Source: Billgrantia gudaonensis (GTDB lineage Bacteria > Pseudomonadota > Gammaproteobacteria > Pseudomonadales > Halomonadaceae). From it: a stretch of DNA of 64,000 bases. The notes below the pieces were generated by a model that had not been told where the DNA came from, ran no database searches, and saw only the letters and a program-made list of their open reading frames with translations. This document shows positions 46,734-55,457 of the stretch, piece after piece (positions within the stretch are counted from its first letter, which is position 1; each line of letters begins with the position of its first letter). Both the position numbers and the translations under genes were made by a program. The stretch is taken from positions 162,929 to 226,928 of the forward strand of contig NZ_FNES01000006.1 in assembly GCF_900100195.1 (NCBI RefSeq), in the 5' to 3' direction.

Positions 46734-48512
46734 TCAATCCTTGGTCACGCGGTTGATCTCGGTCAGGCTGGTCACTCCCTGCATCACCTTGAGAAGCCCG
46801 CTGCGGCGCAGGTCCGGATGGCCTTCCTGGCGGGCCAACTGGTCGAAGTCGATGGCATTGCCCTGGCGCATGATCAGCTGGCTCATCGCGCTGGAGACGG
46901 GAACCACTTCATAGATGCCCACGCGCCCCTTGTAGCCCTGAGTGCAGTGCTGGCACCCCACGGCCTCGAACACCGTGGCGCTCTCGACTTCCGCTTCGGT
47001 GAAGCCCTCGCGCAGCAGCGCCTCGCGGGGGATCTCCGCGGGCTGGCGGCACTGCTTGCACAGCCGCCGCGCCAGCCGCTGGGCGATGATCAAGCTCACC
47101 GAACTGGCGATGTTGAACGGTGCCACGCCCATGTTGGCCAGGCGAGTCAGCGTTTCCGAGGCCGAGTTGGTGTGCACCGTGGAGAGCACCAGGTGGCCGG
47201 TCTGCGAGGCCTTCACGGCGATCTCGGCGGTTTCCAGATCGCGGATCTCGCCCACCATCACCACGTCGGGGTCCTGGCGCAGAAAGGCGCGCAGGGCGCT
47301 GGCGAAGTCCAACCCGATCTTGGGCAACACGTTGACCTGATTGACCCCCGGCACCTTGATCTCCACCGGATCTTCCGCGGTGCAGATGTTGCGCTGAATC
47401 TGGTTGAGGATGTTGAGCCCGGTGTAGAGAGTGACCGTCTTGCCGCTGCCGGTGGGGCCGGTCACCAGGATCATGCCCTGTGGGTGTTCGAGCACGCCCT
47501 CGTAGAGCGCGCGCTGCTCGGGGGTGAAGCCGAGGGCGTCGATGCCCAGCTGCGCCGAGGCGGGATCGAGTATTCGCAGCACGATCTTCTCGCCGTAGAC
47601 CGTGGGTAGCGAGTTGACGCGAAAGTCGATGGTGCGGCTCTTGGAGACCTTGAGCTTGATGGCGCCGTCCTGGGGCAGGCGGCGTTCGGAAATGTCCAGC
47701 CGCGCCATCACCTTGAGGCGTGCGGCGATGCGCGTGCGCATGGCGAACGGTGGCCGGGCAGCCTCGATCAGCATGCCGTCGATGCGCATGCGCACCCGGT
47801 AGCTCGTCTCGTAGGGTTCGAAGTGGATGTCCGAGGCGCCGCGGCGGATGGCGTCGAGCAGTACCTTGTTGACGAACTTGACGATGGGCGCATCGTTCGC
47901 CGCGCTCTGGGCGGCATCGGTGGTGCCCTGGTCGCCGATGTCCTCGCCTTCGTCGTATTCCAGTTCGCCGATGGCGTCGTCGACCCCGGCCAGCTCGTCC
48001 ATCATGCTCGTCTCACCCGCGGCGAGATAGGCCTCGAGGAACGGCATCAACTGATCCACCGGACACAGCACCGCCTCGATGCTCAGGCCGGTGGCGAACT
48101 GCAGGTCGTCGAGCTGAGCCAGGGTGGAGGGGTAGGGCACCGCCACGGTGAGCCGGTGCCCGCGCCGTGTCAGGGGCACCACGCCGAGCTTGCGCAGCAG
48201 CTTTTCCGGGTATTCGCTCGCCGGCGGCAAGCTGGAGAGGCGCACGGCGTCCAGGTCGATGATCGGCAGGCCGTACTCCCATGCAGCGCTCAGGGTGGCG
48301 CGCCGGGCAGTCACCAGGCCGGCGTCGATCACGTGGCGCAGCAGGGTCACCTCGGCTTCGCGGGCTTCCTGCTCGGCGCGCTCCGCAGCGGCCAGCGACA
48401 GCTGCTCGTCTTCCACCAGGCGTCGAGCCAGGCCGCGCAGCGAGCCCGGCTGGGCGGCGCGTTTCAGCGGGGCATCGGCAGCGGCGTTGGGCGGTGTCGG
48501 GTAATCGGTCAT
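46734..48512 (-). CDS. pilB: type IV pilus extension ATPase
   Basis: 592 residues. An N-terminal MshEN-type domain (about 40-170), a second N-domain, then a GspE/PilB ATPase with Walker A GPTGSGKTVTLYTGL, the Asp box near EIRDLETAEIAVKASQTGHL and the tetracysteine zinc site CKQC...VGCQHC. MshEN domains bind c-di-GMP in several PilB/GspE proteins, which would connect piliation to the c-di-GMP enzymes here, but binding is not shown. Divergent from pilA. Confidence 0.96.
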   Translation of the reverse strand: MTDYPTPPNAAADAPLKRAAQPGSLRGLARRLVEDEQLSLAAAERAEQEAREAEVTLLRHVIDAGLVTARRATLSAAWEYGLPIIDLDAVRLSSLPPASEYPEKLLRKLGVVPLTRRGHRLTVAVPYPSTLAQLDDLQFATGLSIEAVLCPVDQLMPFLEAYLAAGETSMMDELAGVDDAIGELEYDEGEDIGDQGTTDAAQSAANDAPIVKFVNKVLLDAIRRGASDIHFEPYETSYRVRMRIDGMLIEAARPPFAMRTRIAARLKVMARLDISERRLPQDGAIKLKVSKSRTIDFRVNSLPTVYGEKIVLRILDPASAQLGIDALGFTPEQRALYEGVLEHPQGMILVTGPTGSGKTVTLYTGLNILNQIQRNICTAEDPVEIKVPGVNQVNVLPKIGLDFASALRAFLRQDPDVVMVGEIRDLETAEIAVKASQTGHLVLSTVHTNSASETLTRLANMGVAPFNIASSVSLIIAQRLARRLCKQCRQPAEIPREALLREGFTEAEVESATVFEAVGCQHCTQGYKGRVGIYEVVPVSSAMSQLIMRQGNAIDFDQLARQEGHPDLRRSGLLKVMQGVTSLTEINRVTKD

Positions 48513-48868
48513 GGCAACCCCGTGGTACCTCGCGCACCGGTGTGGCGAGCCCGGCGAGCTGGAAACGTTGAAGAAACACTGTTTTCATTGTAACCCGCCG
48601 GTGGCGACAGCGGCAGTATCGATGCCATCATGCCAAAGATGGGCGATCAACGAACTCGTACCTTACGCTGAGTTTGACATCGGGCAAAGGGGTGGGACAA
48701 AGCCCTTGCCGACCCATCGGAGATGCCATACTGTCAGCGGAACGTCGGATTCGGCGGTCGTTTTTAGAGATCACGCACGGGTGAGTGTGTCGTGCGAAAT
48801 CAGCAAGGGGAAGGCGCGGCCAAGGCCCGCCGGACGAGAGTCGAGGCAACCAAGGGGAACCCAGGGCG
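48513..48868. promoter_or_regulatory. divergent pilB/pilA intergenic region
   Basis: 356 bases without a credible gene. It holds the divergent control regions for pilB and pilA. A GG/GC pair at about 48692-48710 superficially resembles a sigma-54 -24/-12 promoter but has wrong spacing. No other site could be assigned. Confidence 0.4.
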
Positions 48869-49225
48869 ATGAAAGAGACCATGGAAATGAATCAAATGAA
48901 GAAAGCGCCGACCGGCAAGCAGAGCGGCTTCACGCTGATCGAATTGCTGATCGTGGTGGCGATCATTGGTGTGTTGGCGGCGATTGCGATTCCGCAGTAT
49001 GCAAATTATCAGGATAATGCAGCTGCAGCTGCGTGTGAACAAGAACTCTCTGCAGCTAGAACAGCTCTAATCACTGGCGGTACTACGGTGAGCGACTATA
49101 CTTGGAGTGCCTGCGATTCAGATACGGTTAGCTTGGGGACTGATAGCCTTAGTGCGACTAGCTCTGAAAGAGGACAGAGTGTTTCTGTGCCAATTGGTGC
49201 TCAAGTAAATGTTGGTAGTTTGTAG
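48869..49225 (+). CDS. pilA: type IV major pilin-like prepilin
   Basis: 118 residues from ATG 48869; later in-frame ATGs at 48881, 48887 and 48896 would shorten only the leader. The class III leader ends KQSG, cleaved before [20 protein letters not shown] with Glu5. The mature protein is only about 98 residues, much shorter than typical Pseudomonas PilA (about 145), with two Cys. The coding sequence turns AT-rich after the conserved helix, unlike its neighbours, suggesting recombination or transfer of the variable pilin region. A terminator follows. Confidence 0.9.
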   Translation: MKETMEMNQMKKAPTGKQSGFTLIELLIVVAIIGVLAAIAIPQYANYQDNAAAAACEQELSAARTALITGGTTVSDYTWSACDSDTVSLGTDSLSATSSERGQSVSVPIGAQVNVGSL

Positions 49226-49234
49226 TATTTTTTT

Positions 49235-49259
49235 AAGCCGGCTTTAAGCCGGCTTTTTT
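49235..49259 (+). terminator. pilA: rho-independent terminator after pilA
   Basis: AAGCCGGC and GCCGGCTT arms around TTTAA are followed by a T run to 49259. It directly abuts the ATG of the next open frame at 49260. Confidence 0.88.
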
Positions 49260-50645
49260 ATGCTTGAGTATGTGTTTTTTAAGCTTCGGCTGTTGGTTCT
49301 GGTTTTTGTTTTTTGTATTCTCGGTTTTGCTTTTTTTCTTCAGCGCATTCGGCTGTTGAATTTATTTATATTGATATTGTCTTCTCCTTTTTGTTTTTTT
49401 ATCATCATTGTTTTTTTAGTTTTTTTAATATTGATGGTGTTGGTAAGTCCAGCACCTCTTACCAGTTTTCTCGAATTCGCTTTTTGGACAGTAACAGGCT
49501 CAGCCTTGCTATCGGTTGCTGCGATAGCCGCGTCGATACGTAGTGTCCTCGTCTGGCAAGTGTTGGGTGGTCTGATGCTGCTGGGCTGCGCCATCTATGG
49601 ATTCCAGGCTCTGGATGCCATCTATTGGCGCTGGGAGTTTCTGGAGGCCCGAGACATCACCCCGGGCCTGCCCAACGTTCGCCTGTTTTCCGATATCGCC
49701 GCGGGGCTGATGCCGCTGGCGCTGCTCTATGTCACTGCACGTTCGGTGCCGTCACGCGTGGCCGCGCTGCTGTGCCTGCCGCCGCTGGCGGTGTGGTGGT
49801 ATCTGCTGTTCGTGACCGAGGCGCGGGCCGGCATTCTGGCGCTCGTTTCCGCCATGGCGGTGGCCGTATGGCTGTTCGGCCGCCAGGCACGCTTTCCGGT
49901 GGCCACGCTGTCGGTCGCGGCGTTGGTCGGCCTGCTGGGCTGGTGGCTCTACAACCCGTTGCTGGCAGAGGGGGCCGAATCGCCCTTTCAGCGCGACCTC
50001 ACCACCAGCAGCGGTCGTCTCGATCTCTGGGCGGATGCGTTGCGCTATTCCATCGAGCACTTCCCGTTCGGCATCGGGCCGATGATGTTCGCCGGCGACG
50101 GCCAGATTCGCAGTGCGAGTGCCCACAACCTGTTCCTCAATACTGCGGCGGAGTGGGGGCTGCCGTTGGCACTGTTGCTGCTGGCGTTAGTGGTCAAGGG
50201 TTGTTTCGTCATTGCCAGAAGGGCTCGTACCATGCCGGTAGGGGACAAGCCACTCTACGCCTGCCTGGTGATGGCCTTCGTGGGGGTGATGGTCAACGTG
50301 CAGTTCAGCGGGGCGCATATCGCTCCGCTGAGTTCGCTGGTGATGGTGCTGGCCATCGGGTTGGTATTCGGTCATCGCCACTCCGGTTTGCCGCCACCGA
50401 AAAAACCGGCCGGCTCTCCGCCCTGGCCAGTGGCAGCCAAGGTGCTGGGTGCACTGCTGGTAGTTTGCATGGTTTATCTGGCGGTGGCCGGATGGGAGCT
50501 TTACGAACTGTCGGTGGCCTCGACGCGAGTCTGCATGCAGGAGGCTGGCCGCGCTTATCTCTATCCGCGCTTCTGGGCTCAGGGACGGCTGGAGTGCATG
50601 CAGCTGATCGATCCCGATCACTGGTTGTTCTGGAATTGGCGGTGA
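49260..50645 (+). CDS. O-antigen ligase/Wzy-type membrane glycosyl polymer transferase
   Basis: 461 residues, about 10-12 membrane helices. The large-loop signature of the Wzy_C family, SSGRLDLWADALRYSIEHFP then GIGPMMFAGD and SAHNLFLNTAAEWGLP, is present. Being directly after pilA, it is a candidate pilin glycan oligosaccharyltransferase (TfpO/PglL type); an O-antigen ligase role is also possible. The first about 180 bases are AT-rich and the ATG at 49260 has no ribosome binding site and abuts a terminator; ATG 49434 or a nearby GTG could be the real start. Confidence 0.78.
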   Translation: MLEYVFFKLRLLVLVFVFCILGFAFFLQRIRLLNLFILILSSPFCFFIIIVFLVFLILMVLVSPAPLTSFLEFAFWTVTGSALLSVAAIAASIRSVLVWQVLGGLMLLGCAIYGFQALDAIYWRWEFLEARDITPGLPNVRLFSDIAAGLMPLALLYVTARSVPSRVAALLCLPPLAVWWYLLFVTEARAGILALVSAMAVAVWLFGRQARFPVATLSVAALVGLLGWWLYNPLLAEGAESPFQRDLTTSSGRLDLWADALRYSIEHFPFGIGPMMFAGDGQIRSASAHNLFLNTAAEWGLPLALLLLALVVKGCFVIARRARTMPVGDKPLYACLVMAFVGVMVNVQFSGAHIAPLSSLVMVLAIGLVFGHRHSGLPPPKKPAGSPPWPVAAKVLGALLVVCMVYLAVAGWELYELSVASTRVCMQEAGRAYLYPRFWAQGRLECMQLIDPDHWLFWNWR

Positions 50646-50733
50646 ACGGTTGATTTCAGAATTCGATCGCTGGTTAAGTCATGTGATGGGTGGGTGCCGT
50701 TCATGGAAAAGACGCCATCGAAGGAAATCAAGG

Positions 50734-51114
50734 ATGATGAAACGTGCAACGCGGGAAAGCGGTAAAGCCGGTCAGCGGGGTTTCAGCCTGATCGAAATCT
50801 TGGTGGTCGTAGCGATCATCGGCGTGTTGGCCGCCATCGCCATTCCGGTATACATGGGGTTTCGGGAACGTGCCGCCAATGCTGCCTGCCTGGCGGACGT
50901 GCGCGCCTATGCATCGGCGGTTCATGCGACGCACTATGACGAGGAAGCGGAGAGCACGCCTTCCGTGGCGAGCGTGCTGTCCACCTATCCGGACGATGGC
51001 GCCTGCTCCGAAATAGCGGCAAACGGTGAAGTCCTCGAAGGTATGCCTAGAGCACCGGGCGATGCCGATGCGCTGCAGGTCGTCGAACTGGGGTTCGAGC
51101 CGGAAGTCGATTGA
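50734..51114 (+). CDS. second type IV prepilin
   Basis: 126 residues from ATG 50734 (GGAA 7 bases upstream). The leader ends GQRG before [20 protein letters not shown], with Glu5 and a mature length of about 110. The Cys pattern (NAACLADV...GACSEIA) parallels PilA, suggesting an ancient duplication. GC content is normal, unlike pilA. It could be an alternative or minor pilin processed by PilD. It follows the ligase-type gene by 88 bases. Confidence 0.87.
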   Translation: MMKRATRESGKAGQRGFSLIEILVVVAIIGVLAAIAIPVYMGFRERAANAACLADVRAYASAVHATHYDEEAESTPSVASVLSTYPDDGACSEIAANGEVLEGMPRAPGDADALQVVELGFEPEVD

Positions 51115-51313
51115 TGCGAGCATGTTGACGGATTATATTCAACGTGGCTCGCCGATTGACTCCGCCGTTCTGTCGATCATTCACCACGTTTCTTGAAGTC
51201 GTGTACTACGCCCTGGCACCGTGCGCGCGTTCACGCTATTGTCATTCAGACAGAGTTGCGGTACTAATTGGCGCCCGCATTCCATTTGTTCATGCATAGA
51301 AAGGAAACCGTTG

Positions 51314-51688
51314 ATGTCTCTTCTCAGTCAATACGTCCAGAAAGAGCAGCAGCTCAAGCAGATTCAGGAAGAGCTCGAGAAGCTGGAGAACGATGAGCGC
51401 CTGAAGGCAGAGCTGGCGTTCAAGGACAAGCTCGAAGCGCTGATGCGCGAGTTCGACAAGAGCGCGGCGGACGTGATCGGCTTGCTCGATCCGCAAGGCG
51501 GCGCCAAGCCCGTGGCCAAGTCGCCGGCGACCGGCGGGCGTCGCAAGCGCAAGCTCAAGATCTACAAGAACCCCAATACCGGGGAAGTGGTGGAAACCCG
51601 CGGCGGCAACCAGAAGACGCTGAAGGCATGGAAAGACCAGTACGGCCAGGATACCGTCGAAAGCTGGCTGGTGCGCGTCGAAGAGTGA
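51314..51688 (+). CDS. mvaT: MvaT/MvaV-type xenogeneic silencer
   Basis: 124 residues from ATG 51314 (AAGGA 9 bases upstream). An N-terminal coiled-coil oligomerisation domain (residues 1-60, SLLSQYVQKEQQLKQIQEEL and DKLEALMREFDKSAADVIGL), a flexible basic linker, and the C-terminal DNA-binding domain KIYKNPNTGEVVETRGGNQK with TLKAWKDQYG match Pseudomonas MvaT. The RGGNQ segment corresponds to the AT-pincer. It silences AT-rich, horizontally acquired DNA; the AT-rich pilA tail 2 kb away is an obvious local target. Confidence 0.93.
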   Translation: MSLLSQYVQKEQQLKQIQEELEKLENDERLKAELAFKDKLEALMREFDKSAADVIGLLDPQGGAKPVAKSPATGGRRKRKLKIYKNPNTGEVVETRGGNQKTLKAWKDQYGQDTVESWLVRVEE

Positions 51689-51749
51689 AGTCGGCCAAGC
51701 GGTCGACGCCGTGTCGCGTGCAGTGCCGGGCTCTTGAGCCCGGCACACG

Positions 51750-52556
51750 CTACTTCTTTTCGAGCAGTGGCAGGCGTAGCTCCAGTCCGCGGGGATGCCA
51801 GTGCACCTGCACGGGTTCGCCGTTGGCGTGACGCCGGTTCTTCGGCAGGCAGTGAACGATGAGTTGCTGCACGGCCTTCGAAACCTCGTCGAATGCTTCC
51901 ACGACGACGCAGGCATGCTGGCGAGGCGGTAGCTCGACGAGGCGGAAAGTGGGGGGGATGGCCAGGCTATCGACGGCCTTGGGAGGAACCATCAACCCCA
52001 GGTCGACCCGCTCCAGCTCGCTGGGCAGTGGCAGGCCGTGTACCACGGCCAGCCCGGGCGCTCGGTTCAGCTTGCCGGTCAGACTCTCGCCGCCGTGGGC
52101 TTGCCTGGCCAGACGCGTGATGTCACCGATGCGCTTCAGGGGCTTGTAGACACGCGTGACCAGTGCCTGGCGCACCGAGTGCTGACGCACCTCGAAAGCC
52201 GGCGGTGTCGTGGTTGGGCACCGTTCGCTCAGTCGAGCACGCTGCTGTTGCCGGTATTGTCGCGGGCTCAGCCCGAAATGGCGCTGGAAGGCACGACTGA
52301 AGGCCGAATGGTTGCGATACCCGCATTCGCTGACGATCGTGCTGATGCTCAACGGCGTCAGGGTCAGAAGGCGGGCAGCCTTTTCCAAGCGCAGTATGTC
52401 GCGATAGGCACTCGGGGTAATGCCGAACCTCTGCTTGAAACGGCGCCGGACCTGTGAGGTCGAGTATCCAAGTCGGCTTGCCAGATCGTCTATTCCTTTC
52501 TGACTTTCCAGGTGGTCCTGCAGCCAGATTTCCGCTCGCATCATCTCATTGAACAT
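51750..52556 (-). CDS. AraC-family regulator with GyrI-like effector domain
   Basis: 268 residues. The AraC HTH is N-terminal (about 10-108: IDDLASRLGYSTSQVRRRFK, ISTIVSECGYRNHSAFSRAF, HFGLSPRQYR), followed by a C-terminal GyrI-like small-molecule-binding domain (about 115-268). This Rob/SoxS-like layout is used for drug or metabolite sensing. It is convergent with mvaT; no target gene is adjacent. Confidence 0.88.
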   Translation of the reverse strand: MFNEMMRAEIWLQDHLESQKGIDDLASRLGYSTSQVRRRFKQRFGITPSAYRDILRLEKAARLLTLTPLSISTIVSECGYRNHSAFSRAFQRHFGLSPRQYRQQQRARLSERCPTTTPPAFEVRQHSVRQALVTRVYKPLKRIGDITRLARQAHGGESLTGKLNRAPGLAVVHGLPLPSELERVDLGLMVPPKAVDSLAIPPTFRLVELPPRQHACVVVEAFDEVSKAVQQLIVHCLPKNRRHANGEPVQVHWHPRGLELRLPLLEKK

Positions 52557-52893
52557 TATCTGGCCCTTAGCGGTATTCCAGGTGGCAAGTCAAGGTCTGC
52601 CATCGTCGTAGTATCGTCGTGGCCGGGTAGCGGCAATGAATGAGAGGTCTCCTGGCGGGTTGTCTCGAGGGTTAGTAACGTTTGCTTTTGTCTTTATGCG
52701 ACGTTGGCGGTTTCGAAGGCAAGTTTGGTAGCGCTCGTTGAGCGTTTGTGCATACTTTGCCGTTCCGTTGGCAACGGCTGTGAATTGCGAAGTGGAATCG
52801 GTGTCGGAATGTCTGTGCTTCGTTGACGTTGGCCAGGACGATATACTGTCGCCAGCAGAGGCCGACCGGAGCCACCTGCCAGATACTCTATGG
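52557..52893. other. intergenic region upstream of the small MvaT-like gene
   Basis: 337 bases with no credible gene. It contains a CCGTT-GGC-AACGG palindrome near 52760 and a TATACT hexamer near 52840 without a properly spaced -35 box. The promoters of the AraC-type and the small coiled-coil gene should lie here. Confidence 0.4.
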
Positions 52894-52899
52894 ATGCCA

Positions 52900-53112
52900 A
52901 TGAAGAAACAGAGAGCCCACCGTCATTTGGATGAGCGTGAGAAACTGCGCCAGTTTCGCGAACTCGACGATGCCTTCGCACGGGCGCTGCGCGAGATGGA
53001 GGTCGATACCTTCGAGCAGCGCCTGAAGGCGCTGATGGCGGAATACGCCCAGTCCAGCGAAAGCGTGACCCGTCTGTTGCGTACGCTGCAGGAGCTTGGC
53101 CGAATCGCCTGA
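52900..53112 (+). CDS. small MvaT-N-domain-like coiled-coil protein
   Basis: 70 residues from ATG 52900 (ATG 52894 is an alternative; neither has a strong ribosome binding site). Highly charged and helical. TFEQRLKALMAEYAQSSESV and the following TRLLRT align without gaps to the MvaT oligomerisation helix AFKDKLEALMREFDKSAADV (10 identities over 28 positions), but the protein stops before any DNA-binding domain. It could cap or poison MvaT filaments. The match is by eye and a generic coiled coil is possible. It is coupled to the next gene (stop and ATG 2 bases apart). Confidence 0.6.
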   Translation: MKKQRAHRHLDEREKLRQFRELDDAFARALREMEVDTFEQRLKALMAEYAQSSESVTRLLRTLQELGRIA

Positions 53113-53114
53113 GG

Positions 53115-53594
53115 ATGGCGTGGAACGGTATGACCTATTTTCTGATCATGGGCGGCCTGGTGGCGTCGGCTTCCTTCACCGTGGGTTGGGTATTGTGGCG
53201 CGGGGCGCTGTGGTGCCTGGCGCGCTTGCCGGGTCGCAGTCGCCGGGGGGGAGCGCGCAGCGGGCGTCGAAAGGCGTCTCGCCGCGCTCGCCCGGCGGTG
53301 CAGAAGGCGCGTGCGACCAAGCCTGCTGCCCGGCGTGCGGCGCCGGCATCGCGGTCGCCCGGTCGCTTCATCGGCTGGCTGGCGGCTCGCCAGGCTGCCA
53401 TGCCGCTGGCATTGGTCGCCAGCCTGGTCTATCTGGTTACCCGCCTGGCCGAATACGGCCTGCGATTTCGCCCGCCGCATGAACCGCCTTCCGGTTACCA
53501 GTCGATTCTCACTTGGCTTGCCTGGTTGGCGTCAGGCCTGCTGGTGGCGGCCTTGCTGCAGCGACTCGCCGCCTGGCGTTGTCGCGGATCGTGA
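53115..53594 (+). CDS. uncharacterised membrane protein with basic Arg/Ala linker
   Basis: 159 residues. A first membrane segment (TYFLIMGGLVASASFTVGWV), an Arg/Lys/Ala-rich low-complexity stretch (about 38-90), then two or three more hydrophobic helices. The basic linker could contact DNA or phospholipid head groups. No family was recognised. It starts 2 bases after the small MvaT-like gene, so the two are translationally coupled. Confidence 0.65.
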   Translation: MAWNGMTYFLIMGGLVASASFTVGWVLWRGALWCLARLPGRSRRGGARSGRRKASRRARPAVQKARATKPAARRAAPASRSPGRFIGWLAARQAAMPLALVASLVYLVTRLAEYGLRFRPPHEPPSGYQSILTWLAWLASGLLVAALLQRLAAWRCRGS

Positions 53595-53713
53595 TGTCGC
53601 TCACGGCGGCGTGACCGGTGACGGAGCCGAGAGGCATGGCGAATGTCCGCGAAATGGAGCGAATGGGGTAGGGTATCGATCAACGAGGCGTTTACGACGA
53701 GGCCCGCGGGCCG

Positions 53714-53944
53714 ATGCTTTCCATGCCCAGTATCGATGTGGTGATCGAACTCTCTCATGAGGCCTGCCTGGCGCACTACGAAGGACGGGCGGGGCTGGTG
53801 TACACGCGCAGTCTGGACGGACGGTCGGTGGTGTTCCCGGCGGAGGCGTTGCGACGCGTGGTGACGCGCGATGGCGTGCATGGCGTGTTTCGTCTGCATT
53901 TCTCGTCGGATGGGCGCTTTGCCGACATTCAGCGGCTTACGTGA
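53714..53944 (+). CDS. DUF2835 family protein
   Basis: 76 residues. DVVIELSHEACLAHYEGRAG, then GRSVVFPAEALRRVVTRDGV and GVFRLHFSSDGRF, match the small DUF2835 family common in Pseudomonas and relatives. Function unknown. Start ATG 53714 or 53723. Confidence 0.8.
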   Translation: MLSMPSIDVVIELSHEACLAHYEGRAGLVYTRSLDGRSVVFPAEALRRVVTRDGVHGVFRLHFSSDGRFADIQRLT

Positions 53945-54096
53945 TCCGGGTTTTTCGTCGTGGACTTGGCTCAGGTCAAACGGGGGCTGCTTTTCAACGT
54001 GAGCGCTCTGCTACCATCACCGTTTGCGTTCGACCACCGTACACGGGACAGGCCGGCAGGAGTGCCGGGTGCCCGATATCGCCGATAGGTTTCGCC

Positions 54097-55332
54097 ATGT
54101 CGTCAAGGAAGTCAGAGGATAGCGTCGCAACCCCGAAGAAGCGCCACATGGATGCCTTGGCAGAGCCGCCGGAGGTGAATCATGAGCTCTTCGTGGGCCT
54201 GAGTTCGCTACGCGATACCCTCAGCAGCAGCAATCACTCCCGCGATTTCGCCTTCGCCCATGCGCACTACCTGCGCAGCCGCGTGCTGGCGCTGGGCATC
54301 ATCTTCACGCTGCTTTCACCGCTGTGGATCGTCGTGGATTCCCTGGTGCTGCCGGCTGAATTGCTGCGTTATACCCTGTTGGGGCGCGTGGTACTGATGT
54401 TGGGGTTGGTCGGCGTGCTGGTGCTGGCGCTGTTCAGCGTGGAGCGCATCCGCCGCATTCGCTTCTGCGCCGGAATGTTGCTGGCGTTGCCGGCAGGCTT
54501 CTACGTGCTGGTGTTGGCGATGCTGCCCGACAGGGCGGTGCAGGATCTGGTGGGCTACGGGTTCATACCCTTTCTGCTGGTGGCTTCGCTCAGCGTGTTT
54601 CCCTTCACGCTGCTGGAGTCCTTGTGTGCCGGCCTGGCCATGCTGGCGCTGCTGGGTTTTGCCCAGACGGTCGACGGTACCTGGATGACGGGGCGAGGCG
54701 TGGAGTCGTTCTGGCTGTTGTCGAGCCTGCTGGTGGTCAGCATGGCCGCCAATCATTTCCAGCTGAGCTTGCTGCTGCGGCTCTACCGCCAGGCGACTCA
54801 TGACCCGCTCACCGGGCTGTTCAACCGCGGTGCTCTGGAAGTCCATCTGGAGAAGATCCAGGCGTGGCAACGCGAGATCGAAGGTGGCGAACAGCAAGGT
54901 CGAGCGCCTTGCTCGGTGCTGATGCTCGACCTGGACCACTTCAAGCGCATCAACGACAACCATGGCCATTCCGTCGGTGACAACGTGCTCTGCCAGTTCG
55001 CACGCATTCTCAGCGGGCAGACTCGCAAGCATGATTGCGTGGCGCGCTACGGCGGGGAAGAGTTCGTGGTCATCCTGCTCGGCAGCGACGAGGAGCGGGC
55101 GCTCGAGGTGGCCGAACGCATTCGTTATGCCGTGGAAGTGTTCGAGTTCACCGACCGCCAGCAGCAGCGGATTCCCGTGACCACCAGCATCGGCGTGACG
55201 CAGCTGCGCCAGGACGAGCCGGCCCAGGAGGCGCTCAAGCGAGCCGACGATGCGCTCTACCGTGCCAAGGAGACGGGGCGCAACCGGGCCCTCGTGGCCG
55301 AGGCGGCCAGCGATGCACTGGCGGTCGACTGA
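54097..55332 (+). CDS. membrane-bound diguanylate cyclase
   Basis: 411 residues from ATG 54097 (an upstream GTG at 53941 is judged noncoding). Five to six membrane helices (about 60-225) form a MASE-like sensor, followed by a GGDEF domain (about 235-400) with DLDHFKRINDNHGHSVGDNV, an intact GGEEF preceded by an RKHD I-site. It should make c-di-GMP under product inhibition. It lies directly upstream of the LOV-GGDEF-EAL gene, which has its own FliA promoter. Confidence 0.92.
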   Translation: MSSRKSEDSVATPKKRHMDALAEPPEVNHELFVGLSSLRDTLSSSNHSRDFAFAHAHYLRSRVLALGIIFTLLSPLWIVVDSLVLPAELLRYTLLGRVVLMLGLVGVLVLALFSVERIRRIRFCAGMLLALPAGFYVLVLAMLPDRAVQDLVGYGFIPFLLVASLSVFPFTLLESLCAGLAMLALLGFAQTVDGTWMTGRGVESFWLLSSLLVVSMAANHFQLSLLLRLYRQATHDPLTGLFNRGALEVHLEKIQAWQREIEGGEQQGRAPCSVLMLDLDHFKRINDNHGHSVGDNVLCQFARILSGQTRKHDCVARYGGEEFVVILLGSDEERALEVAERIRYAVEVFEFTDRQQQRIPVTTSIGVTQLRQDEPAQEALKRADDALYRAKETGRNRALVAEAASDALAVD

Positions 55333-55389
55333 GTCGTGAAGGCGGTGTCGTCTGGCGGGCATGGTCCGACGCCTGCCTGAGCCATGGCC

Positions 55390-55416
55390 TAAAGTCGCTT
55401 GGACTGCTGCCGATAG
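55390..55416 (+). promoter_or_regulatory. FliA (sigma-28) promoter of the LOV-GGDEF-EAL gene
   Basis: TAAAGTCG (55390-55397), 11 bases, then GCCGATAG (55409-55416), against the E. coli FliA consensus TAAAGTTT-N11-GCCGATAA. It lies 41 bases before the ATG at 55458. Confidence 0.82.
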
Positions 55417-55457
55417 TATCCCCAAGCGATACGCTCAACGATTCCTACGGGGGCTGC

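Noticed and set aside
48692..48712. Possible sigma-54 promoter before pilA (TGGGAC...TTGC).
   Set aside because: The GG-to-GC spacing is one or two bases too long for the -24/-12 consensus.
54079..54086. GCCGATAG just before the membrane GGDEF gene, a possible FliA -10.
   Set aside because: No TAAA -35 box 11 bases upstream, and it is too close to the ATG.
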